Shown here one piece after another: positions 1 to 7,927 of a DNA stretch of 25,554 bases. The notes under the pieces are model-generated. The model made no database searches, had not been told where the DNA came from, and saw nothing but the letters and a program-made list of their open reading frames with translations. Where the stretch lies: positions 1-25,554 of the forward strand of contig CAYUVF010000059.1 in NCBI GenBank assembly GCA_964448045.1. Direction: 5' to 3'. This stretch comes from CAYUVF01 sp964448045. Lineage in GTDB: Bacteria; Bacteroidota; Rhodothermia; Rhodothermales; Salinibacteraceae. A program made the translations under genes and the position numbers. Each line of letters opens with the position of its first letter. Within the stretch, counting starts at the first letter, position 1.

Positions 1-18
1 GTTGACGAGGAGGGCAAT

Positions 19-1773
19 ATGGCGGTTGAAAAGCAGGTGCCAACGGTTTCGGTGCGCGGCCGGGCTACATGGGAGTCGCTGGCTGAGGGGGTGCAGATCA
101 ACAAGGCGGCGTGGACGCCCCAGGCGAAGCGTATCCTCACGCCCGAGGTGGTTGCCCTCGTTGCAGCGCTCCACCGTAGGATGGAGCCCACGCGTCAGGC
201 GCTCCTGTCCGATCGGGATGTGCGGCAGGCGCGGTGGGACGCCGGAGACGTGCCGGGGTATCTGCCGAAGGAGGAGCATCCCGAAGCGCACGGCGACTGG
301 CAGGTGGCGCCGTTGCCGGAGGATCTGCTGGAGCGGCGCGTCGAGATCACCGGGCCCGTCAACAACCCGAAGATGGTCATCAACATGCTCAGCCGCACCG
401 AATCCGGCCACCGCGCCGATGCGGCGATGCTCGACTTCGAGGATTCGATGAAGCCCGCATGGAATAACGTAATGCAGGGCGTCGAGAACCTGATCGGGGC
501 TGCTCAGGGGACGCTGACCTACACGAAGCCAGCGACGAACGGCGAGCCCGGGAAGGAGTATCGGCTCGATCCGGACGATATGCCGCTCCTCATGGTGCGC
601 GTTCGTGGTTTGCACCTCGACGAATCCAATCTGCTCGTCGACGGTGCACCTGTCTCCGGCGGGCTGTTGGATCTGGCGCTGAGCGCGTATCACACCGTCC
701 AGACGCTGATCGATCAGGGTAAAACGCCCAAGTACTACATCCCCAAAGTCGAGCACTACAAGGAAGCCCGCTGGTGGAACACGCTTTTTGTGGAGTTGCA
801 GGAAGCGCTTTCAATCCCGGTGGGTACCTTCAAAGCGACGTTTTTGATCGAGACCCTGCCGGCGGCTTTCCAGATGGAGGAGATCCTGTACGAGTATCGC
901 GAGCACGCGGCGGGGTTGAACGGCGGGCGCTGGGACAAAATCTTCAGCGACATTAAGGTCCTCAAAGAGCACGCCGACCGCGTCATCGCCGATCGCAATA
1001 CGATCAACATCCAGCGGTCGTGGATGGAGAACTACGTCAAACTCCTGATCAAAGTCTGCCACAAGCACGGCGCGTTTGGTATGGGAGGCATGGCCCCGCA
1101 CACACCCGGCCGGACGGAGGAGATGCGCAAGCAGCAGATTGCCGGCGTGGTCGACGACAAAGAGTTTGAGGCGTCCATCGGTCATGATGGCTGCTGGGTC
1201 TCGCACCCGTACTTCATCGGTCCGGCGATGGAGCCCTTCAAGAAGAAACTCGATGCCGAGGGCAAGAAAAATCAACTCGACGTTATTCCTGATATCGAGG
1301 ATCGGCCCGATTTGCTGCCAAGGTCCACCGGGCCGCGCACGGTCGATGGCATTCGCGTCAACGTGCGGGTGTCCATCGGCTACATGAAAGGCTGGCTGCA
1401 GGACATCGGCTGCGTGGCGTGGGACCACCGGATGGAGGATCTGGCGACCTTCGAGATCTCGCGAGCGCAGACGTGGCAGTGGCTCCATCACGGCGTCGAA
1501 CTGGATGACGGCACCGAGGTGACGGACGCGCTCATCCAGCAGATTTTCGACGAAGAGGTCAAGACAATTGCCGACGAAGTTCGCGACCTGTACGCCGATC
1601 AGCCGGAAGACGTCGTCGCGAAAGAGATCGAGCGCTTTCAGCAGGCACGGGCGGAAGCCGAACACATCTTCACCGAGGAGACGTTTCGGCCGTTTCTGTC
1701 CTGCAAGTCCAATCTCGTGGGCGACGACGAGCAGAACCGCGCGCTGCTGCGCACCAACTCGTGCGGGACCTAA
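19..1773 (+). CDS. aceB: Malate synthase A (glyoxylate shunt)
   Basis: Condenses glyoxylate with acetyl-CoA to give malate, the second step of the glyoxylate shunt, in the cytoplasm. The 584-residue protein is somewhat longer than typical malate synthase A (about 530-540), the extra length being split between the two ends. The family signature lies at residues 294-309 (REHAAGLNGGRWDKIF). It fits the known pattern except that the usual Tyr after Trp-Asp is Lys307. The likely catalytic base is Asp474 in MEDLATFEISRAQ, aligned from memory with Asp447 of the E. coli enzyme. The start is well supported: GAGGAGGG at 7-14 sits four bases before the ATG. Isocitrate lyase follows after 50 bases in the same direction, so co-transcription is expected. 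Identification is certain; the exact role of the extended ends is unknown. Confidence 0.96.
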   Translation: MAVEKQVPTVSVRGRATWESLAEGVQINKAAWTPQAKRILTPEVVALVAALHRRMEPTRQALLSDRDVRQARWDAGDVPGYLPKEEHPEAHGDWQVAPLPEDLLERRVEITGPVNNPKMVINMLSRTESGHRADAAMLDFEDSMKPAWNNVMQGVENLIGAAQGTLTYTKPATNGEPGKEYRLDPDDMPLLMVRVRGLHLDESNLLVDGAPVSGGLLDLALSAYHTVQTLIDQGKTPKYYIPKVEHYKEARWWNTLFVELQEALSIPVGTFKATFLIETLPAAFQMEEILYEYREHAAGLNGGRWDKIFSDIKVLKEHADRVIADRNTINIQRSWMENYVKLLIKVCHKHGAFGMGGMAPHTPGRTEEMRKQQIAGVVDDKEFEASIGHDGCWVSHPYFIGPAMEPFKKKLDAEGKKNQLDVIPDIEDRPDLLPRSTGPRTVDGIRVNVRVSIGYMKGWLQDIGCVAWDHRMEDLATFEISRAQTWQWLHHGVELDDGTEVTDALIQQIFDEEVKTIADEVRDLYADQPEDVVAKEIERFQQARAEAEHIFTEETFRPFLSCKSNLVGDDEQNRALLRTNSCGT

Positions 1774-1823
1774 CCCACGCGGCGCATCACAATCATACAC
1801 TGCACTTTGCACAGGGAGGCATC

Positions 1824-3119
1824 ATGAACACACGAAATGGCGAACCCACGCGAACGGCGAAGACGATAACCCAGGAGTGGGCCCACGAGGCCCGGTGGGA
1901 CGGCATCGAGCGGCCCTACACTGCGGACGACGTGCTGCGCCTGCAGAACTCGTTCGACATCGAGCACACGCTGGCCCGCCGTGGGGCCGAGCGGCTCTGG
2001 GAGCTATTGCACCGCGAAGACTATGTCAATGCCCTCGGCGCGCTCACCGGCAATCAGGCAATGCAGCAGGTCAAGGCCGGATTAAAGGCCATTTACTTGA
2101 GCGGATGGCAGGTCGCCGCCGATGCGAATCTGACCGGGCAGATGTATCCCGATCAGAGCCTCTACGCCTCGAACAGCGTGCCCGATGTGGTGCGGCGCAT
2201 CAACAACACGCTCCTGCGCGCCGATCAGATTCACCACGCCGAAGGCGACACCTCGACGTACTGGATGGCGCCCATCGTGGCGGATGCCGAGGCCGGGCAC
2301 GGCGGCGTGCTACATGCCTTCGAACTGATGAAGGCGCTAATTGAAGCCGGTGCGGCCGGGGTGCACTTCGAGGATCAGCTGGCAGCCGAGAAGAAGTGCG
2401 GCCATCTGGGCGGCAAAGTGCTGATACCTACGAAACAGTTCGAACAGGTGCTCACCGCTGCACGCCTGGCCGCCGATGTGATGGATGTGCCGACGCTGCT
2501 CATCGCCCGCACCGATGCCGATAGTGCAACGCTCATCACCAGCGATATCGATGAGCGCGACCGCCCCTTCATCAAGGACGAACCCCGCACCGAGGAGGGC
2601 TTCTACCGGATTACGGGCGGTACCGAGATGGCTATCGCACGCAGCCTCGCCTACGCCCCCTACGCTGACCTGCTCTGGTTCGAGACGTCCACGCCCAACC
2701 TGGAGGAGGCGCGCACCTTCGCCGAGGCGATCCACGCCGAGTATCCGGGCAAGATGATGGCGTACAACTGCTCGCCGTCGTTCAACTGGAAGCAGCACCT
2801 CAGCGACGCGGAGATTGCCCGCTTTCAGGAGGAGTTGGGCGCGATGGGCTACACGTTCCAATTTGTTACCCTGGCCGGATTCCATGCCCTCAACTACAGC
2901 ATGTTTTCGCTCGCGAAGGGATACAAGGAAGAAGGGATGGCTGCCTACTCCAGACTGCAGCAAAACGAGTTTGCGGCCGAGCCGAGGGGCTACACGGCGA
3001 CCAAGCACCAGCGAGAAGTGGGTACCGGCTACTTCGACGCGGTGAAGAACGTCATCACCCACGGCCAGTCCAGCACCAGCGCCATGGAAGGATCCACCGA
3101 AGAAGCTCAATTCGCGTAG
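1824..3119 (+). CDS. aceA: Isocitrate lyase
   Basis: Splits isocitrate into succinate and glyoxylate, the first step of the glyoxylate shunt, and so supplies the substrate of the malate synthase encoded just upstream. The 431-residue length matches bacterial isocitrate lyases (E. coli 434). The catalytic loop KKCGH is at residues 190-194, with Cys192 as the active-site acid/base. The metal-site region WMAPIVADAEAGHGG precedes it and the NCSPSFNW motif follows near residue 315. The frame stays open back to a GTG at 1761, but that start would overlap aceB and add 21 unrelated residues. The ATG at 1824 has AGGGAGG at 1813-1819, four bases away, and gives the family length. A strong rho-independent terminator follows the stop. 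Confidence 0.97.
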   Translation: MNTRNGEPTRTAKTITQEWAHEARWDGIERPYTADDVLRLQNSFDIEHTLARRGAERLWELLHREDYVNALGALTGNQAMQQVKAGLKAIYLSGWQVAADANLTGQMYPDQSLYASNSVPDVVRRINNTLLRADQIHHAEGDTSTYWMAPIVADAEAGHGGVLHAFELMKALIEAGAAGVHFEDQLAAEKKCGHLGGKVLIPTKQFEQVLTAARLAADVMDVPTLLIARTDADSATLITSDIDERDRPFIKDEPRTEEGFYRITGGTEMAIARSLAYAPYADLLWFETSTPNLEEARTFAEAIHAEYPGKMMAYNCSPSFNWKQHLSDAEIARFQEELGAMGYTFQFVTLAGFHALNYSMFSLAKGYKEEGMAAYSRLQQNEFAAEPRGYTATKHQREVGTGYFDAVKNVITHGQSSTSAMEGSTEEAQFA

Positions 3120-3164
3120 GGTTGCAGGGGCCGGCACCGGCCTCTGCACTTGAGGGGCGCGAAC

Positions 3165-3205
3165 GATAGGGGGCAGGCCTGCGGGTCTGTCCCCTATCTT
3201 GTTTT
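3165..3205 (+). terminator. Rho-independent terminator of aceBA
   Basis: GATAGGGGGCAG (3165-3176) pairs with CTGTCCCCTATC (3187-3198) over 12 positions with one G-T wobble. The loop is ten bases and is followed by TTGTTTT (3199-3205). It lies 46 bases after the aceA stop on the same strand. Confidence 0.85.
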
Positions 3206-3231
3206 GTGGAGATCGGTGTTTTGTGGAGATC
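3201..3231. repeat. 14-bp perfect direct repeat behind the aceBA terminator
   Basis: GTTTTGTGGAGATC occurs at 3201-3214 and again at 3218-3231, separated by three bases. The first copy includes part of the terminator T-tract. No function is evident; slippage duplication is the simplest explanation. Confidence 0.8.
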
Positions 3232-3258
3232 AGCCGATCGCGGCGGCAGGTGCAACAC

Positions 3259-3284
3259 AAAAACCCCGCCGCGGGGCGACGGGG
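3259..3284 (-). terminator. Rho-independent terminator of the DUF4168 gene
   Basis: Read on the minus strand, CCCCGTCG (3284-3277) pairs with CGGCGGGG (3271-3264) over eight positions with one wobble. The five-base loop is followed by TTTTT (3263-3259). It lies about 57 bases beyond the stop of the minus-strand gene at 3342, so the two convergent units each have their own terminator in this 222-base gap. Confidence 0.8.
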
Positions 3285-3341
3285 CTGTGTACGGCTTGCG
3301 CCGTATCGATCGATCCATAGGTCGATCAGAACAGGACGGAT

Positions 3342-3782
3342 TTAGTTGCCGCCACCTGCATCGCCGCTGGCCGAACTATCGGCTTCACTTCGAGCAGATT
3401 CAATCGCTGAGGTCAAGCGATTGCGCAGTTCCTCATCGGCCTGCGCCGCGCGCATGATCTTGTTGAAGCGATCGGGGGTGATGTTTTCTTCCGCCTCCAG
3501 CTTCGTGTTTACTTTCTGCTGGAACTCCTGGCGCAGCTGCATGAACTTCTGCTGGTTCTGGTTCTGCTGGGCCTGGCGCATCTGTGGGAGGTAATCCGAT
3601 TGGATGGATTCAACCTCCAGATACACACCGGCGACCGTCTGGAGCTCGTCATCATCGACCTCTACCTCGGGGGCAGGCGGGCGTTGCGGTTGCTGTTGTT
3701 GATTGCCCTGCGCGAGTGCGGCAGGAGCCAGCAACATCGCGGCGAGCACGAACAGTCCGATACGGCGAGTAAATCGTTTCAT
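3342..3782 (-). CDS. Exported DUF4168 domain protein
   Basis: A 146-residue protein of unknown function. Residues 1-24 form a clear signal peptide: positively charged start, hydrophobic core LFVLAAMLLAPAALA, and an ALA|Q cleavage site. A Gln/Pro-rich linker (25-38) follows. Residues 43-132 fit the DUF4168 pattern: DDELQTVAGVYLEVESIQ, a Gln-rich helix, then NITPDRFNKIMRAAQADEELRNRL. The C-terminus is Ser/Gly-rich. The mature protein should be mostly helical and periplasmic or secreted. DUF4168 proteins are common in cyanobacteria and Bacteroidota, with no established function that I know of. The start at 3782 abuts the gap upstream of the divergent aminotransferase. No strong ribosome site is visible, as for most genes here. 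The family call is by eye. Confidence 0.85.
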   Translation of the reverse strand: MKRFTRRIGLFVLAAMLLAPAALAQGNQQQQPQRPPAPEVEVDDDELQTVAGVYLEVESIQSDYLPQMRQAQQNQNQQKFMQLRQEFQQKVNTKLEAEENITPDRFNKIMRAAQADEELRNRLTSAIESARSEADSSASGDAGGGN

Positions 3783-3940
3783 TGGGGTTGGGTCACTATG
3801 AGCATCATGCCGAGAACCGCGTGGGGTGCCGGCTGCGAGTGAAGACTAATATGGCTATGCGTAACCGGTGTTCGGCGGTGGTGTGTCACGGGGCAGACCA
3901 ATTCAGAATTAAGAATCGAGAGAAGGAGGCGGATTTAAGT

Positions 3941-3965
3941 CGGACAACGGATGACGGGTTGTCCG
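3941..3965. promoter_or_regulatory. Inverted repeat between divergent DUF4168 and aminotransferase genes
   Basis: CGGACAAC (3941-3948) and GTTGTCCG (3958-3965) form a perfect 8-bp inverted repeat with a nine-base spacer, 62 bases before the aminotransferase start. It lies in the 245-base divergent gap 3783-4027, which holds no convincing gene. It could be an operator or a leader hairpin; there is no further support. The gap also holds an A/T-richer patch around 3900-3920. Confidence 0.3.
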
Positions 3966-4027
3966 TCACGCGGCTCCATCCTATGTTAGGGCGAGCCGAT
4001 TTTATCACTTCGATCCCGCGTGATGCC

Positions 4028-5227
4028 ATGACTCCGCAGCCGTTCGATCCGCCCTCGCGTACGCTCATGGGCCCCGGCCCCTCCGATGTCCCGCAGCGTG
4101 TGCTCGATGCGATGGCGCGCCCCACCATCGGCCATCTCGATCCCGCGTTCGTGGAGCTGATGGATGAAATCAAGGTGCTGCTGCGCTACGCCTTTCAGAC
4201 GGAGAACCGGCTTACGATGCCGGTTTCGGGACCGGGGACGGCGGGGATGGAGACGTGCGTTGTCAACCTGTTGGAGCCCGGCGATACAATTGTCGTGATG
4301 CAGAACGGCGTGTTTGGCGGACGCATTCGGGCGATGGCGGAGCGCTGCGGCGCCGAAGTCGTCTCCGTCGAAGCACCCTGGGGCCGGGCCGTCCGCCCCG
4401 AGGTGCTGGCCGACACGCTGGCACGGCACCCCGAGGCGGAGGTCGTCGCGTTCGTTCACGCCGAGACGTCGACCGGCGCCCTCTCCGATGCCGAGACCCT
4501 CGCGTCCATCGCCCACGAGCACGACTGCCTCACCATCGTGGACGCCGTGACCTCGCTCGGCGGCGTCCCTGTGCTCGTCGACGAATGGGGCCTCGACGCC
4601 GTCTATGCCGGCTCGCAGAAGTGCCTCTCGTGCACGCCGGGGCTCTCGCCCATCACGCTCAACGCCCGCGCCGTAGCTCGCATCCAGGACCGCTCGACGC
4701 CGGTGCAAAGCTGGTTCCTGGATCTGGGGCTGGTGATGGACTATTGGGATGGCGAAAACGGCCGCTCGTATCATCACACCGCGCCCATCAACGCCCTGTA
4801 CGGCCTGCACGAATCGCTGCTGATGCTTCGCGAAGAGGGCATCGAGCAGGCGTGGGCGCGCCACCGCCAGCATCACGACGCGCTGAAGGCCGGGCTGGAG
4901 GTGCTCGGGCTGGAGTACGTCGTGCCCCCGGCCGAGCGCATTCCCGAACTCAACGCCGTAACCGTGCCCGACGGCATCGATGAAGCGCGCGTGCGCCAGC
5001 GGCTCCTGAAGGAGCACAGCCTGGAGATCGGAGCCGGGCTGGGCGACCTGGCCGGCGATGTCTGGCGCATCGGGCTGATGGGGCACAGCTGTCGTCCGGA
5101 GAACGTCCGCCGGTGCCTCGACGCGCTCGGCGCGGTTCTCGCTGAGGAAGGCCTCAACGCCGATCCGACGGCGGCGCGCGATGCCGCCGAGGCCCATCTG
5201 CCCGATGCGTCGATCTCCGTGGCGTAA
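4028..5227 (+). CDS. Alanine/serine-glyoxylate aminotransferase family, class V PLP enzyme
   Basis: Transfers an amino group between small substrates, most likely alanine or serine to glyoxylate, giving glycine. The 399-residue protein has the family opening TLMGPGPSDVPQRVLDAM (residues 12-29). It also has the cofactor-binding region SGPGTAGMET (68-76), the PLP-ring aspartate Asp172 in IVDAVTSLGG, and the Schiff-base lysine Lys198 in GSQKCLSCTPG. The frame is open back to 3782, but the first 82 codons look like translated intergenic sequence and family members start just before the GPGPS motif, so ATG 4028 is chosen. Proximity to malate synthase and isocitrate lyase fits a glyoxylate role. 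Substrate specificity (alanine, serine or phosphonate-type) cannot be read from sequence alone. Confidence 0.88.
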   Translation: MTPQPFDPPSRTLMGPGPSDVPQRVLDAMARPTIGHLDPAFVELMDEIKVLLRYAFQTENRLTMPVSGPGTAGMETCVVNLLEPGDTIVVMQNGVFGGRIRAMAERCGAEVVSVEAPWGRAVRPEVLADTLARHPEAEVVAFVHAETSTGALSDAETLASIAHEHDCLTIVDAVTSLGGVPVLVDEWGLDAVYAGSQKCLSCTPGLSPITLNARAVARIQDRSTPVQSWFLDLGLVMDYWDGENGRSYHHTAPINALYGLHESLLMLREEGIEQAWARHRQHHDALKAGLEVLGLEYVVPPAERIPELNAVTVPDGIDEARVRQRLLKEHSLEIGAGLGDLAGDVWRIGLMGHSCRPENVRRCLDALGAVLAEEGLNADPTAARDAAEAHLPDASISVA

Positions 5228-5251
5228 GCCTCATCAGGCAACGAGGCACCG

Positions 5252-6325
5252 TCACGCGAGGTCTGCATCCTCGGCTACGCCGTAGGCCGCCTGCGCCGTC
5301 ACGGGGATCATATCGCCAAGAGCAGCAAATCGCTCATCTTGCGTCTGGCCGCGCTGGTAGCGGGCGTAAATCTGCGCGACGATAACGGTGAGCCGGTATA
5401 ACCCGAGCGTGTGGTAGAATGCGATGTGGGAGATGCTGCGCCCGCTGCGCTCGGCGTAGCGCTCAACCAAATACTGCCGCGGGGGGAAGCGGCCATCGAC
5501 AGGCATCATCGCCATCTGGCGGAAAGGCGCCGGGTCGTCGGGCTGGACCCAGTACGTCAGTAGCGCCCCGAGGTCGGAGAGCGGATCGCCGAGCGTGCAC
5601 ATGTCCCAGTCGAACACGGCGAGGGGTGTGCCGGGATCGTTTGGGTCCAGCATCATGTTGTCGAGCTTGTAATCGTTGTGGACGAGGGATGAGCCGCTCG
5701 ATGCGGGCGTGTTCTCTTGAAGCCAGTGGTAGACGGCGTCCATCGCCTCCAGATCGTGCGGCTTGGCTTGGTGCCAGCGTTTGTGCCATCCCCCGATCTG
5801 CCGCTGGATGAAGCCTTCCGGTGTGCCGAGATCGCCCAATCCGATGGACTCGTAGTCGACCGCGTGCAGATCGGCGAGAGCGTCGACGAGCGCATCGGTC
5901 ATCCGCTGCGGGGCGTCGTCGATGTCCCGATACGCCTCTGGCAGGTGCTTGCGGACGACGATCCCGCGCCGCCGCTCCATCACGAAGAAATCCGCGCCGA
6001 TCACGTCCTCATCGCTACAGTACAGATACGCCTGTGGTGCGAGCGGAAACGCGTCGTGCAGCCGCGACAGCACGGTGTATTCGCGCTCCATGTCGTGTGC
6101 CTTATCGGGCACCGGACCCTTCGGAGGACGCCGCAGCACGTACTGGTGCGAGCCGTAATCGAGCAGATACGTGAGATTGGCCGCCCCGCCGCCGAACTGC
6201 CGCACCGTCAGCGGCTGATCGGTGCCGGGGAGGCGGCCGTGCAGGTAGTCGGCAAGGCGGTCCTCGTCGAAGCGCTCGTCGGGGCGGACCTCGATGGTGT
6301 CGGCGTAGCGGTCGGGCGTAGGCAT
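5252..6325 (-). CDS. Phosphotransferase of the ACAD10/ACAD11 N-domain type (APH fold)
   Basis: A 357-residue protein kinase-like small-molecule phosphotransferase. It shows a glycine-rich nucleotide loop (GGGAANLTYLL, 45-55) and the segment YVLRRPPKGPVPDKAHDMEREYTVL (62-86), typical of this subfamily. The catalytic loop is LVHNDYKLDN (214-223, Asp218 base, Asn223), and the metal-binding segment is VFDWDMCTLGDPLSDLG (237-253, Asp239). Such proteins are free-standing homologues of the kinase domain of animal ACAD10/ACAD11 and of bacterial LvaA, which phosphorylate 4-hydroxyacyl-CoA. They are often annotated only as aminoglycoside phosphotransferase-like. An in-frame TTG at 6394 would add 23 residues; ATG 6325 matches the usual start of the family. 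It converges on the aminotransferase with a 24-base gap. Antibiotic modification is unlikely. Confidence 0.87.
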   Translation of the reverse strand: MPTPDRYADTIEVRPDERFDEDRLADYLHGRLPGTDQPLTVRQFGGGAANLTYLLDYGSHQYVLRRPPKGPVPDKAHDMEREYTVLSRLHDAFPLAPQAYLYCSDEDVIGADFFVMERRRGIVVRKHLPEAYRDIDDAPQRMTDALVDALADLHAVDYESIGLGDLGTPEGFIQRQIGGWHKRWHQAKPHDLEAMDAVYHWLQENTPASSGSSLVHNDYKLDNMMLDPNDPGTPLAVFDWDMCTLGDPLSDLGALLTYWVQPDDPAPFRQMAMMPVDGRFPPRQYLVERYAERSGRSISHIAFYHTLGLYRLTVIVAQIYARYQRGQTQDERFAALGDMIPVTAQAAYGVAEDADLA

Positions 6326-6370
6326 CGGCAGGAAACGGAGCGAGAAAAAGGCAGCGTGCGCTCGAAGATA

Positions 6371-6401
6371 AGGGACGGTCTGCTCCGGGTGCAACGTCCC
6401 T
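6371..6401 (-). terminator. Possible weak terminator after the HD gene
   Basis: AGGGACG and CGTCCCT (6371-6377 and 6395-6401) form a 7-bp stem with a 17-base loop, about 32 bases past the stop of the HD-domain gene. On the minus strand the stem is followed by TTATCTT. The long loop and poor T-tract make this weak. Confidence 0.25.
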
Positions 6402-6432
6402 GCGGCAGGCGAGCCGATGGGCTGTGTTGCTA

Positions 6433-7002
6433 CTACGTCGTTTGAGCGAGGGTAGCCGTCTCGGCGTCAAGGATCGCGCGGAGTTGCTCGATCAGCGGAT
6501 TGCCCGACGTGTGGTCTGTGCCGTAGTCCAGATTGAAGGCATAGTCGAACCCGTCCGGTTGGTCGCCCTGGTTGTGCTGGAGGATCGTCTCCAGCTTGTC
6601 CAGCGCCTTGGCGAGCTTGGCTTCGGGCGTCGAGGCGGCCTCGTACTCGTCCCACAGCGCCGCGATTTCGTCCCGCTGGGTGGCAGGGAGGTCGCCGAGG
6701 AGCGTCATCAGATCGGCCCGCTCCTGCGCGGCCTTGTCGGGGGTGCCGGTCTGCTCGGGCGCGGGGATGTCGCCCTGGAGCGCCTCGCCGAGGTCGTGCA
6801 CGAGGCACATCGTCACGAGCCGCTCCGTGTCGACGTCCGGATAGTACGGGGCGAGCACGAGCGCCATCAGCGCGAGACGCCACGTGTGTTCGGCGACGCT
6901 CTCCCGCCGCCCGGTCGACAGATGCGCCGAGCGGAGCGTGTGTTTCAGGCGCTCGGCGCGGCGGAGGAACGTGAGGATCCCAGCGAGCTCGGTAGAGGAC
7001 AT
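6433..7002 (-). CDS. HD-domain protein, YfbR/HDDC2-like 5'-nucleotidase family
   Basis: A 189-residue metal-dependent phosphohydrolase of the HD superfamily. The metal ligands expected for the fold are His39 (SVAEHTWR), His69-Asp70 (CLVHDLGEALQGDI) and Asp135 (AKALDKLETILQ). The N-terminal run FLRRAERLKHTLRSAH and the order of motifs resemble HDDC2 and E. coli YfbR, which remove phosphate from 5'-deoxynucleoside monophosphates. Substrate here is inferred only. The frame is open upstream to 7071, but the ATG at 7002 begins the conserved part. It sits between MddA-like (123 bases upstream) and the phosphotransferase (107 bases downstream) on the same strand; there is no obvious metabolic link. 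Confidence 0.85.
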   Translation of the reverse strand: MSSTELAGILTFLRRAERLKHTLRSAHLSTGRRESVAEHTWRLALMALVLAPYYPDVDTERLVTMCLVHDLGEALQGDIPAPEQTGTPDKAAQERADLMTLLGDLPATQRDEIAALWDEYEAASTPEAKLAKALDKLETILQHNQGDQPDGFDYAFNLDYGTDHTSGNPLIEQLRAILDAETATLAQTT

Positions 7003-7125
7003 GATAACGAGGGCATCAAGGGCGTGGGCAGGCGCACCGATTCTGTACTGCCGCGCCCCGCGCCGGTTCACTCGTCTGCAAACCCTCGCCGGAGGTTGCG
7101 CTTCGCTTTACTTCATGAGGGGCAA

Positions 7126-7905
7126 TCAATTTGCCTGCTCCGTCGCATGAGGCTCGTCGGGCGCGCGCTGCAACCAACGGCGCGGCCCCCGCGGGATGAG
7201 CATGGGCACGCGCTGCTGGTAGGCTGCGTAGCGGTCGCCAAATGTACTGAGCAGGTCCCGCTCCTCGAAATAGAGGCCGATGAGGATGTACACGGTCAGC
7301 CCTGCGGCGAGCAGCAGGTGACCGGCCGTCATCGTGGGCGTGGCCCACAGGCCGAGGGCGATGCCGGCCTGCATGGGGTGGCGCATGATGCGGTAGAGAA
7401 GCGGCGTTTGGAAGGCAGGCGCCTCCGGCGTCGTCCCCGTCCACCGGGCCCAGACCTGCTGCAGGCCGAACAGCTCGGCATGGCTGATTAGGAAGGTGGC
7501 GACCAGCGCAATCGCCCATCCGGCGCCGAAGAGTGCCCACAGCAGGCCGGCGCCGAACGGATGCTCGATCTGCCACACCACGCCGGGTATCGGCCGCCAC
7601 TGCCCGATGATCAGCCCGATGATGAGGCTGGAGGCCAGCACGTAGGTGCTTCGCTCGATGATCGGCGGGACGACGCGCGTCCACCATCGCTTGAACGCTC
7701 GCCGCGCCATTCCGCTGTGCTGCAGGCCGAAGAGCAGGAGCAATTCCAGGTTGACGAGGAGCGCTTCGGCAGTAGAGATCGGCGGCCCGTGATCCACGGT
7801 CCAGGGGATGCCGACGCCGCTCAGGAAGAGAACGAAGGCTGCGAAGCTGGCGAGGAATGTGATGTAGCAGAGGGCACCGTAGGCCAGTGCGAGCAGGCGA
7901 TTCAT
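7126..7905 (-). CDS. mddA: MddA-like methanethiol S-methyltransferase (integral membrane)
   Basis: Predicted to methylate methanethiol with S-adenosylmethionine, releasing dimethyl sulfide. The 259-residue protein has about five membrane segments (roughly 6-31, 46-62, 86-102, 117-140, 180-212). It shows blocks I recognise from the MddA family: LQHSGMARRAFKRWWTRVVP (61-80), IERSTYVL (83-90), PIPGVVWQIE (105-114), ELFGLQQVW (144-152), LLYRIMRHPMQAG (169-181), and FEERDLL...RVPMLIP (213-238). The family is related to NnrU and isoprenylcysteine methyltransferases, which is the main alternative. The frame is open to 8133, but that extension is the reverse reading of the upstream oxidoreductase gene; ATG 7905 begins the membrane protein. 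Its start lies 22 bases after the stop of the oxidoreductase, suggesting one transcript. Confidence 0.85.
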   Translation of the reverse strand: MNRLLALAYGALCYITFLASFAAFVLFLSGVGIPWTVDHGPPISTAEALLVNLELLLLFGLQHSGMARRAFKRWWTRVVPPIIERSTYVLASSLIIGLIIGQWRPIPGVVWQIEHPFGAGLLWALFGAGWAIALVATFLISHAELFGLQQVWARWTGTTPEAPAFQTPLLYRIMRHPMQAGIALGLWATPTMTAGHLLLAAGLTVYILIGLYFEERDLLSTFGDRYAAYQQRVPMLIPRGPRRWLQRAPDEPHATEQAN

Positions 7906-7927
7906 AGCTTCGGTGGAGTGTGTGCGG

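Noticed and set aside
811..1812. Long open frame on the minus strand inside malate synthase (and similar long frames opposite aceA, the aminotransferase, the AidB-like and the other acyl-CoA dehydrogenase genes)
   Set aside because: They mirror recognisable genes in high-GC sequence, show no family motifs and have Arg/His/Pro-rich composition typical of shadow frames.
3782..4027. N-terminal extension of the aminotransferase frame
   Set aside because: The 82 extra residues have no family resemblance and cover the divergent regulatory gap; ATG 4028 fits the family start.
5228..5247. GCCTC/GAGGC hairpin between the aminotransferase and phosphotransferase genes as a bidirectional terminator
   Set aside because: Only five base pairs with a ten-base loop and no T-tract on either side.
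5252..6325. Aminoglycoside resistance gene
   Set aside because: The fold is shared, but the RRPPKG and MEREY segments are those of ACAD10/11-type phosphotransferases rather than antibiotic-modifying enzymes.
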